From NCBI GenBank assembly GCA_001789745.1, contig MGAN01000021.1:434-48829 (forward strand): a DNA stretch of 48,396 bases, in the 5' to 3' direction. Positions 31,001 to 37,511 of the stretch are shown piece by piece (the stretch's first letter is position 1; each line of letters starts with the position of its first letter). The notes below the pieces were generated by a model, which saw only the letters and a program-made list of their open reading frames with translations, made no database searches and was not told the DNA's origin. The stretch comes from Candidatus Roizmanbacteria bacterium RIFCSPLOWO2_01_FULL_40_13 (GTDB lineage Bacteria; Patescibacteriota; Microgenomatia; UBA1406; GWC2-37-13). The translations under genes were made by a program, and so were the position numbers.

Positions 31001-31960
31001 ATGAAGAATAAATCATTATTAATACATATATTAAGATTGGTTTTTATTGTTATATGTTATATGTTATATGTTACAGGTGCATCTGCTCAACAAATCTCGG
31101 TCTTTTTTACTCCCATTCTTAATGAGATTGCTGTCAAGCCTGGTCAATCAATCGACCTCCAGTATAGACTCAACAACAATGGCGACCCGGCCATCATCAA
31201 GCTGCGGATTTTACCCTTTGAACCCGAAGGTAATTCCGGGAATATAAAAATAATATCATCCTTGCAGAGCCCTATTGAATTTAGTTTGCAACATCAGGAA
31301 ATCCAGCTTGAAAAACCCTTTTTCCTCCAGAGCTCAACCTCAAAACAATTCAACTTAAATATCGCCATTCCCGAATACGCAAGCGGCAAAGACTATTATT
31401 TCGGCCTTGTTGCGGAAACTCAACCGCCTCCACTTCAGGAAGGCGCAGTCAGCCTCAGGTCTAAAACCAGTGTTATATCCAAAATATTGTTAATGGTTAC
31501 CAAGGACGGCAGCCTTGAAATTAAACCACAGATTAATCTCTTTGAAGTTGTACCAACTCACAAAATTAATTTGTTTGGTATGAATGTCAATCTGATTGAC
31601 AGCCTTAAACCAATACCCGTTGTTCTCAGTCTCGACAATATTGGTAATAATCTCATTAAAGCCCGGGGAGAAATTATCCTTCGCGGTCCCTTTTGGCAAA
31701 GTAAGAGTATTGATTTTAAGCCTAAAACCATCCTCGCTCGCTCCCAAAGACAAACTAAAATTGAATTTCCGGGAAAACTTATTGGCAACTATCGCCTTTC
31801 AGCCAATCTCTCTTTTGGTGAAGGAACCCCAACCGTCTTCGCTTCAACTTCACTCACTGTGTTACCTGTAAAAATTACAATTTTCTTATTTACAATTATC
31901 TCGCTGTTGCTTCTTTACATCCGGTTAATGCATAAACGATATTATACTTCTATTGATTGA
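31001..31960 (+). CDS. Membrane-anchored DUF916-like extracellular protein
   Basis: The 319-residue protein has a signal peptide ending near 'TGASAQQ', then Ig-like beta-sandwich sequence resembling WxL-interacting DUF916 proteins ('FTPILNEIAVKPGQSIDLQYRLNNNGDPAIIKLRILPFEPEG', 'ASGKDYYFGLVAE', 'VVLSLDNIGNNLIKARGEIIL'), and a C-terminal membrane helix ('VKITIFLFTIISLLLLYIRLM') with a short basic tail. The topology suggests surface display. Two oddities: the signal-peptide codons include three tandem 7-bp units GTTATAT (31050-31070), and the last residues (YTSID, stop) are coded by the start of family B copy 5. Confidence 0.65.
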   Translation: MKNKSLLIHILRLVFIVICYMLYVTGASAQQISVFFTPILNEIAVKPGQSIDLQYRLNNNGDPAIIKLRILPFEPEGNSGNIKIISSLQSPIEFSLQHQEIQLEKPFFLQSSTSKQFNLNIAIPEYASGKDYYFGLVAETQPPPLQEGAVSLRSKTSVISKILLMVTKDGSLEIKPQINLFEVVPTHKINLFGMNVNLIDSLKPIPVVLSLDNIGNNLIKARGEIILRGPFWQSKSIDFKPKTILARSQRQTKIEFPGKLIGNYRLSANLSFGEGTPTVFASTSLTVLPVKITIFLFTIISLLLLYIRLMHKRYYTSID

Positions 31961-32045
31961 GATTGCAATCAGTATATACCCCTCTAAGTTGATTTGATAA
32001 GATATTTTTAGTTGAAAATTTGCAAAATCAACTAAGACGGGTATA
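31943..32045. repeat. Family B palindromic element, copy 5
   Basis: TATACTTCTATTGATTGAGATTGC... to AAATCAACTAAGACGGGTATA. Reverse orientation relative to copies 1-3. Provides the stop codon of the preceding gene and abuts family A copy 5. Confidence 0.8.
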
Positions 32046-32049
32046 TTAG

Positions 32050-32204
32050 TATAGCTCGCGAAAAACGAAATGGCAGATTTTATTCTATGTCATGCTGAAT
32101 TAATTTCACCATCTTATCAAATAGATCCTGAAACCCATTCGACAAGCTCAGGGCGTACTAGTTCAGGATGACAAAGACGACATCTTGTTTTGCACTTGCT
32201 ATAG
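32050..32204. repeat. Family A palindromic element, copy 5
   Basis: From TATAGCTCGCGAAAAACGAAATG to CATCTTGTTTTGCACTTGCTATA, with an additional CATTCGACAAGCTCAGG word inserted in the inner hairpin. Confidence 0.75.
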
Positions 32205-32221
32205 TTTTAATTCTCCTGTTT

Positions 32222-32283
32222 TGAAGCTTCCGCGACCTAACGGTCGGGGATTTTCGCGCAGGCGCATTAGAATATACCGAAGT
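32222..32283. repeat. Family E element, copy 2
   Basis: GAAGCTTCCGCGACCTAACGG followed by TCGGGGATTTTCGCG, matching 30942-30995. Confidence 0.6.
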
Positions 32284-32288
32284 TCGAA

Positions 32289-33131
32289 TCAAATAATCTT
32301 TCTCAAATACAAATCCCTATGAAGTCCGGATTTGCCATGCATTTTAATCGCATGAATATGCTGTCTTGTCCCGTATCCTTTATTCCTTTTAAAATTGTAT
32401 ATAGGATATTTTTGATGCAGTTTAATCATAGTTTGATCGCGTTCCACCTTGGCGATGATCGATGCCGCGGCAATCGAAATACTCTTTCGATCCCCCTTAA
32501 TAATACGGGTCTGATTTTTAAGCCCGATGCCATTTAAATACTTTAGGTAAAACCCGTCTATGAGAACATGGTAAATGGGTAATTTGCTAAATAGGTAACT
32601 GCTATTCTCACTTTCCTTAATTACCTCATTACTTATTTTGCTCATTACCCGCATTATTGTCTTCCTCATAGCCTTTTGTGTAGCCTTAACTATTCCAGCT
32701 CTGTTTATTTCCCGATTTGAGATTTGCCCTATAGAATAAGCTAATGCCTGCTCTCTAATCAGCTTTGCCAGGGTTTCTCTTTTTTTGGCAGACAATCTTT
32801 TAGAATCATCGATACCGATCTTTTCAATTTGTTTTTTGTTTTCAGGAGAAAGTAAATTTGTGAGCGAAGTGGATGTTCGAGCAAGGGATCTACGAAGCGA
32901 ACCCTCGGATTCCGAGGGTGAGCGGGGAGAGACTGATCCCGACGTACGTCGGGATGCAAGTTCACATCCAAACAAATTTACTTTTCTGAGTTGAGCTGCC
33001 GGAAAACATACTGCTCCCACATGTAAAGGCCCTGCCAAAGCCCCACGCCCTACTTCATCCACCCCGATCACCCAATAACCCTTCTTCCACCACTTTTTTT
33101 CGAATTTGAAATCAGGCTTTGTCTTCTTCAT
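32289..33131 (-). CDS. rnhB: Ribonuclease HII
   Basis: RNase HII removes ribonucleotides from RNA/DNA hybrids. The protein keeps 'WVIGVDEVGRGALAGPLHVGAVCF' (DE-G-RG catalytic motif, near residue 23), 'IDDSKRLSAKKRE', 'HVLIDGFYLK' (third acidic residue) and 'IIKGDRKSISIAAASIIAKVERDQTM' (fourth Asp and KV-R). A repeat-derived insert of about 40 residues (ELASRRTSGSVSPRSPSESEG..., 32855-32980), rich in Ser and Arg, interrupts the protein between strand 2 and 'NKKQIEKIGIDDSKRL'. I use the ATG at 33131 (280 residues). Confidence 0.93.
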   Translation of the reverse strand: MKKTKPDFKFEKKWWKKGYWVIGVDEVGRGALAGPLHVGAVCFPAAQLRKVNLFGCELASRRTSGSVSPRSPSESEGSLRRSLARTSTSLTNLLSPENKKQIEKIGIDDSKRLSAKKRETLAKLIREQALAYSIGQISNREINRAGIVKATQKAMRKTIMRVMSKISNEVIKESENSSYLFSKLPIYHVLIDGFYLKYLNGIGLKNQTRIIKGDRKSISIAAASIIAKVERDQTMIKLHQKYPIYNFKRNKGYGTRQHIHAIKMHGKSGLHRDLYLRKII

Positions 33132-33229
33132 ATATATCGCTGATAACAAAGCGATCTAACGATGAAACAATAGGTTTTTGTCGCTTATAATCCATTGACT
33201 CGATTTAGTTTACTTCCAATTATAAAAGT

Positions 33230-33871
33230 ATGCAGGGATTTATTGATTCTTTAAGGCCCATCTGGGAAAAATATAAAATCGAGGTTTTTCTCATCACCGC
33301 TTCTTTTATTATCACAATCTTATCAGGATTTATCTTTATCATCAACCAGACGGCAAATCAAGCCGAAATCCCAACCCTTACCTCTCCCGACTCCTCAACT
33401 GCATCTTTAAATAAAATCTATGTTGATTTGGCCGGCGCCGTTGAGAAGGCTGAAGTCTATGAGGTTAGCTCCGGGGCTCGGCTAAAAGACATATTGATAA
33501 TGGCCGGGGGTCTATCCCAAGACGCGGACCGGGAGTATTTTACCCGTAACTTTAATTTAGCCAGAGTCGTTAGCGATCAGGAAAAGATTTATGTACCGAG
33601 CATCGAAGAAATCCAATTTAATCAATTTGAGGCTTTACAACAATCTGTTTCAACTTTAAATTTACCTTCTCCTGAAGCTCTGGGAGTTACATCTCTTATA
33701 AATATAAATTCCTCCTCGATGGACGAGCTTGAATCTTTACCCGGTATAGGCCCCGTGACTGCCCAAAAAATTATTCAGGGAAGGCCTTACCAAGCCATTG
33801 ACGACCTGATCAATAAAAAAATCGTCGGCAAAAGCGTCTTTGAAAAAATTAAGGAATTAATTCAAATTTAA
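33230..33871 (+). CDS. comEA: ComEA-like DNA receptor
   Basis: The 213-residue protein has one N-terminal membrane helix (about residues 18-36), an SLBB-type domain ('IYVDLAGAVEKAEVYEVSSGARLKDILIMAGGLSQDAD', about 65-125) and C-terminal helix-hairpin-helix DNA-binding motifs ('ININSSSMDELESLPGIGPVTAQKIIQGRPYQAIDDL'). This is the standard ComEA layout for a DNA receptor on the outer face of the membrane. It is followed by comEC, separated by family D copy 2. TTGACT lies 17 bases before a weak AATTAT box 6 bases from the ATG. Confidence 0.9.
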   Translation: MQGFIDSLRPIWEKYKIEVFLITASFIITILSGFIFIINQTANQAEIPTLTSPDSSTASLNKIYVDLAGAVEKAEVYEVSSGARLKDILIMAGGLSQDADREYFTRNFNLARVVSDQEKIYVPSIEEIQFNQFEALQQSVSTLNLPSPEALGVTSLININSSSMDELESLPGIGPVTAQKIIQGRPYQAIDDLINKKIVGKSVFEKIKELIQI

Positions 33872-33879
33872 AAATGTAA

Positions 33880-33987
33880 AGTAGGTGGCAGATTTGAAAG
33901 GGCTTCCGCAAGCGCGCAGAGTTTTTCCAGCCTGCAGCTGGCTCGAGCACTTGCGGGAATGAAAAATCTGACAGAATCTACTTTGTT
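33880..33987. repeat. Family D element, copy 2 (comEA-comEC junction)
   Basis: AAAGTAGGTGGCAGA at the left and TCTGACAGAATCTACTTT at the right, with nested TTCCGCAAG/CTTGCGGGAA and CCAGC/GCTGG stems. Counterpart of 9857-9966. The outer arms differ from copy 1 in sequence but still pair. Confidence 0.75.
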
Positions 33988-33998
33988 TTTACGAAAAT

Positions 33999-34811
33999 AT
34001 GATTAATTTCACCCCTTCTATTTTCACCGGCGTAATTAATTCTTACCTTCCCGAACCCCACGCCTCCCTTCTCAACGGTATGATCTTCGGCGCCGACCTT
34101 AAAACTTCAAAAGTCTTTTATGAGCAACTTAAAGTCGTTGGTTTACTCCATCTTGTCGTACTCTCAGGTATGAATATAACGCTTCTATCTTCGATAATCG
34201 TGGCTGTATTCTCTTCACTTGGCAAATACTTATCAAGTTTGCTAACCATACTGGCAATATTTATTTTTATCGTCTTCGTTGGGCCGGAAGCCCCAATAAT
34301 CAGAGCTGGCTTTATGGGTATATTAACGCTCGTAGCTTTTATAACAGGCAGAAAAAACTTTGTCTTTTTTTCACTTTTTTTATCGCTGGTCTTTATTTTT
34401 CTCTTCTTTCGCCATTGGTTAACTTCGATTTCCTTACAACTCTCTTACGCTGCAACCACCGGAATCATACTTTTTGGACAGACGAAAGAAATTAACGCCG
34501 ACGGATGGATTAAAAAAATATTCCACTCGATTTATAAAGAATTTAAATTGTCTTTATCGGCGCAGATTTTCACCGTTCCCATTATTTTCATTTACTTTAA
34601 GCAGGTTTCTTTAATTTCACCTCTTGTCAATGTTTTGGTTGCTCCGCTGGTTGCGCCGATTATGGTGTTTGGCTTTCTCACGGCATTCTTGGGAAAAATT
34701 AACTTTCTGCTCGGGTTAATTCCAGCCTATATCTGCTATGGCCTTCTTTCATATATTGTTTTTGTTGTCAATACTTTAGCAAAAATTCCTTTCGCTTTTT
34801 TTAATTTTTAA
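33999..34811 (+). CDS. comEC: ComEC permease (competence) domain, first part
   Basis: This 270-residue frame is the polytopic channel domain of ComEC/Rec2: 'HASLLNGMIFGADLKTSKVFYEQLKVVGLLHLVVLSGMNITLLSSII' (the conserved H..LSG motif) followed by about seven membrane helices. The N-terminal OB-like DUF4131 region is absent. The frame ends at TAA (34809-34811) and then continues open in the same reading frame into the metallo-beta-lactamase domain, so the two parts are separated by one stop codon. In most bacteria these are one protein. Confidence 0.85.
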   Translation: MINFTPSIFTGVINSYLPEPHASLLNGMIFGADLKTSKVFYEQLKVVGLLHLVVLSGMNITLLSSIIVAVFSSLGKYLSSLLTILAIFIFIVFVGPEAPIIRAGFMGILTLVAFITGRKNFVFFSLFLSLVFIFLFFRHWLTSISLQLSYAATTGIILFGQTKEINADGWIKKIFHSIYKEFKLSLSAQIFTVPIIFIYFKQVSLISPLVNVLVAPLVAPIMVFGFLTAFLGKINFLLGLIPAYICYGLLSYIVFVVNTLAKIPFAFFNF

Positions 34812-34814
34812 TTG

Positions 34815-34885
34815 ATACTCCCTGATCTTGTCCATCCTCCGTCCCGATTTAATCGGGACTGCGAAAGGACGGGCGATCGGGAAAT
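34815..34885. repeat. Hairpin repeat between the comEC parts
   Basis: CGTCCCGATTTAATCGGGACG-type hairpin (GTCCCGATT/AATCGGGAC at 34842-34860), followed by CGGGCGATCGGG. Similar words appear in frame in leuS (7360-7380) and elsewhere. It separates the permease and metallo-beta-lactamase parts. Confidence 0.55.
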
Positions 34886-34898
34886 CTTTAACAATTTG

Positions 34899-35777
34899 AT
34901 GTTTGAATCTCCTCTTTCAAAATTTTCCTTATTTCTATCGTTATTTTTATCTCTGCTCATCTTGATTGTTATCCTGTCGGCTTCACTTTTATCCGATCCA
35001 GCCAAAGTTGTTTTTTGCGATGTTGGACAAGGCGATGCTGCCTATATCAGGATTAAAAATCATACCGATATCTTAGTCGACGCCGGACCTGAGAGAAAAA
35101 TTCTCGATTGTCTGGGGAAGTACATGCCGTTTTACGACCGCACCATCGAACTGGCAATAGTTTCCCATCCGCAGAAAGATCACTTTGGCGGACTTGTATA
35201 CATTTTAGACCGTTATGATACTAAAAAGATCTGGATGAGCGAAATCTACAACTCAAGTAAGACCTTTGCAACGCTACTGGATAAGATTGCAACAAAAGAT
35301 ATATTATTAGAATACCCCAAAGCCGGAGAAACCGCCGATTTATCCCGGGCGAAAATTGAGTTTTTGTGGCCTTCCAACGACTTTTTGCTTGCAAATAGCG
35401 TCATCGATCCCGCGACCCACTCTCAACTTAGGCGCTCAGGTAAAGATCCCAATGATTTTTCTCTAATTTTTACTTTTTCTACTGACGGAAACATATTCCT
35501 GTTTACAGGCGATGCTTCTGCTTCAATATTAAATAAGTTGTCAAATCAATCTAAAATTAAATCAGATATCTTAAAAATTCCTCACCATGGCTCAAAATAC
35601 GCACTAGCCGTAGAGTTTCTAGAATTAGCAGACCCCAGATATGGAGTGATAAGCGTTGGCAGCAAAAACTCTTACGGACACCCTGCGCCGGAAGTATTAA
35701 AATCACTCGAAGAGCGAAAAATAATAATTCGCCGGACGGATAAGGAAGGAGATATCATTTTTAATTTTCCAAATTGA
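34899..35777 (+). CDS. ComEC metallo-beta-lactamase domain, second part
   Basis: From the ATG at 34899 (292 residues) the protein has one or two membrane helices ('FSLFLSLFLSLLILIVILSASLL') and then the ComEC-type metallo-beta-lactamase domain: 'VVFCDVGQGDAAYIRIKNHTDILVDAGP', 'ELAIVSHPQKDHFGGLVYIL' (HPQKDH in place of HxHxDH), 'FLFTGDAS' and 'ILKIPHHGSKYAL'. This domain is thought to degrade the non-transported DNA strand. The reading frame is open right back to the stop of the first part; a TTG at 34812 could also serve as start. Confidence 0.85.
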   Translation: MFESPLSKFSLFLSLFLSLLILIVILSASLLSDPAKVVFCDVGQGDAAYIRIKNHTDILVDAGPERKILDCLGKYMPFYDRTIELAIVSHPQKDHFGGLVYILDRYDTKKIWMSEIYNSSKTFATLLDKIATKDILLEYPKAGETADLSRAKIEFLWPSNDFLLANSVIDPATHSQLRRSGKDPNDFSLIFTFSTDGNIFLFTGDASASILNKLSNQSKIKSDILKIPHHGSKYALAVEFLELADPRYGVISVGSKNSYGHPAPEVLKSLEERKIIIRRTDKEGDIIFNFPN

Positions 35778-35795
35778 TCTAATTTCTCATTGACC

Positions 35796-35963
35796 TATAG
35801 TCAACGCAAAACAAAATGACCGGTTTTGATAAATGTCATGCTGAACTTGTTTCAGCATCTATACCCCCTCTTAGTTGATTTTGCAAATTGTCAACTAAAG
35901 TCATCTTATCAAATCAACTAAGGAGGGGTATTACTGATTGCAATCTCAATCAATAGAAGTATA
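35796..35963. repeat. Joined family A (half) and family B elements
   Basis: A 69-bp half family A (CTATAGTCAACGCAAAACAAAATG...TTCAGCATCTATA, 35796-35864) runs directly into a full family B element (TATACCCCCTCTTAGTTGATT...AATAGAAGTATA, 35861-35963). They fill the space between two convergent genes and could end both messages. Confidence 0.75.
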
Positions 35964-35995
35964 TATCAAATACTTATTTTTATTATTTTTAAACT

Positions 35996-36778
35996 TTATG
36001 CAAGCAATATGCTTCTTATTTCTTTGTAGATTTTGAAGGCTTCGAATCCGATCCAGTTACTTCCCATCAACTCCGGCGGAAGTCCGGGATCATTTTTCAG
36101 AATCTCGACGTAAAGACTGATGATTTTCGAAAATTTATCCAATTTTTCTCCGTTTTGAGATAGTATGTCATGCCAGACTTTGAAAATATCTCTGTATTTC
36201 TTCTCCAGCGTGGATTTTTGCCATACTTTCTCAATTAGCACATCACGTTGGCCCACAACATGATCCGATTCGAAGGCTTGCACGTATTTCTCCTCTTCTT
36301 GCTGATAAATCAACTCACGTAAATTTTCTATAATCGGATGAGGAGTTAACCAAAAAGATCTATGCCAAGGACCCAGTCCCCAACCCGCCACTTCCCTTCT
36401 CAATCTATCTCTAATCTCCCTTTTCTTTTCAGGTATCTCGTATGAAAGTATTCTCCACTTGGAATCCCAAGTGTCCTTAACAAACCTGAAAAAAGGAAAT
36501 TTCAGGCAAATATGATAAAAACCTTTTTCTGTGAGTCTGTATTGATTATTTGTTTCGTTCGTTTGAATTACGCCTCCATCTTGCGTCTGTTCTTGATTAT
36601 GCGTTTTCTCGATTGACCCCTCCTTTATTAAACCGGATATAGTCCCTTTAGTTTTTTGGTTTAGTTTTAAATCAAAAATACGCTGAAGTTTATCATTAAA
36701 AGCAACGCCGCCTAAATTTACGTCAGATAATAATATTAGCGAGAGTAAAATTTTCGTTCGCCTATCTTTAATTCCCAT
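35996..36778 (-). CDS. PaaX-like transcriptional regulator
   Basis: The 260-residue protein has an N-terminal winged-helix-like region ('KILLSLILLSDVNLGG...GTISGLIKEGSIEKT...YRLTEKGFYHI'), the PaaX central domain ('WDSKWRILSYEIPEKKREIRDRLRREVAGWGLGPWHRSFWLTPHPI', a ferredoxin-like fold related to Cas2) and the PaaX C-terminal 'LYVEILKNDPGLPPELMGSNWIGFEAFKIYKEI'. PaaX regulates phenylacetate degradation in Proteobacteria, but no such genes are here, so the ligand is unknown. The start at 36778 follows a TTGACA-17-TAAATT promoter 8 bases upstream. A 9-bp inverted repeat covers the -10 box, suggesting autorepression. Confidence 0.8.
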   Translation of the reverse strand: MGIKDRRTKILLSLILLSDVNLGGVAFNDKLQRIFDLKLNQKTKGTISGLIKEGSIEKTHNQEQTQDGGVIQTNETNNQYRLTEKGFYHICLKFPFFRFVKDTWDSKWRILSYEIPEKKREIRDRLRREVAGWGLGPWHRSFWLTPHPIIENLRELIYQQEEEKYVQAFESDHVVGQRDVLIEKVWQKSTLEKKYRDIFKVWHDILSQNGEKLDKFSKIISLYVEILKNDPGLPPELMGSNWIGFEAFKIYKEIRSILLA

Positions 36779-36782
36779 GTGC

Positions 36783-36808
36783 AAACAATTTAACAGACGA
36801 AATTGTTT
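36783..36808. promoter_or_regulatory. Probable operator of the PaaX-like gene
   Basis: AAACAATTT, 8 bases, AAATTGTTT: a perfect 9-bp inverted repeat. It contains the -10 box TAAATT (36792-36787) and lies inside the TTGACA (36815-36810) to start-codon interval, so a protein bound here would block transcription of the regulator. Confidence 0.65.
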
Positions 36809-36815
36809 TTGTCAA
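36787..36815 (-). promoter_or_regulatory. Promoter of the PaaX-like gene
   Basis: TTGACA (36815-36810), 17 bases, TAAATT (36792-36787), 8 bases, ATG. A leaderless layout like that of leuS and the WhiB-like gene. Confidence 0.75.
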
Positions 36816-37464
36816 CAACTATTTTCTGACGTAGATTTTAGATTAAAAATGCCGAACTAGATTATAACGTACGAGCTAAATATGAGAATGAAGATAAATA
36901 CTTAGCTGACTGACGACTTCTTTTTAGAATGTCTTTTTACTAACGTAAACTTTTATCAATTAGGTTGGGGATTTTGCGAAAGCCGTGTAAAATATAGCGA
37001 AGTACGAATTCTTAATTGTTTTTAGGATAAACAAATGCAGCTGGATAAAGAAGTATAGTTTTTCCATACACTACGTCTGTTTTTGTATAAGAAGGCGTTT
37101 GATCTTAAACTCAACCTAAATCAGGATATAAAAAAATTAGCACTTATCAAATATGGATGCCAGATTAACAAATAATAACGTTTATTTTAAAAATTTTAAA
37201 TATAGAAACATAACTATTTTCAAACTCTGTTTTTTGCTTAGCGGTTGACTCCCATTAATTCAATTTTAACGAAGAGAAACTTAAGCATTTCTTAATTACT
37301 ATAAGTTAATACTATTATAGGTTTAATGATCGATTACGACCTATTGACTTTATCTGTTTTGCATGCGGTAATGAAAATAAATACGATTAAACTTTATTAT
37401 AAGATTATTTACTCTTTACCTTTTTAGCTTCAAGAACTATATCAAAATACCACTATAATATCTC
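36816..37464. other. AT-rich gene-free gap upstream of the recombinase-domain fusion
   Basis: About 650 bases with stop codons in all frames and unusually low GC. The only repeat-like word is GGTTGGGGATTTTGCG near 36964, a diverged family E fragment ending in AGCGAAGTACGAATTC (compare AGAATATACCGAAGTTCG near 32270). AT-rich words such as TATAAGTTAATACTATTATAGG (37301-37320 region) are short imperfect palindromes. I see no gene or tRNA. It could be a regulatory or attachment region for the large surface gene. Confidence 0.5.
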
Positions 37465-37494
37465 TTGACATCTTCCTGCTTATTCTATTATTAT
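37465..37494 (+). promoter_or_regulatory. Promoter of the recombinase-domain fusion
   Basis: TTGACA (37465-37470), 18 bases, TATTAT (37489-37494). The expected start site is about 10 bases before the ATG at 37512. An ATG at 37500 opens only a six-codon frame overlapping the true start. Confidence 0.6.
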
Positions 37495-37511
37495 AAATAT
37501 GAATAAAATAT

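Noticed and set aside
35996-36778. A Cas2 gene
   Set aside because: The central domain is related to Cas2 in fold, but the flanking winged-helix and the C-terminal DP-LP-L...W-G-A motif are those of PaaX, and there are no CRISPR repeats.
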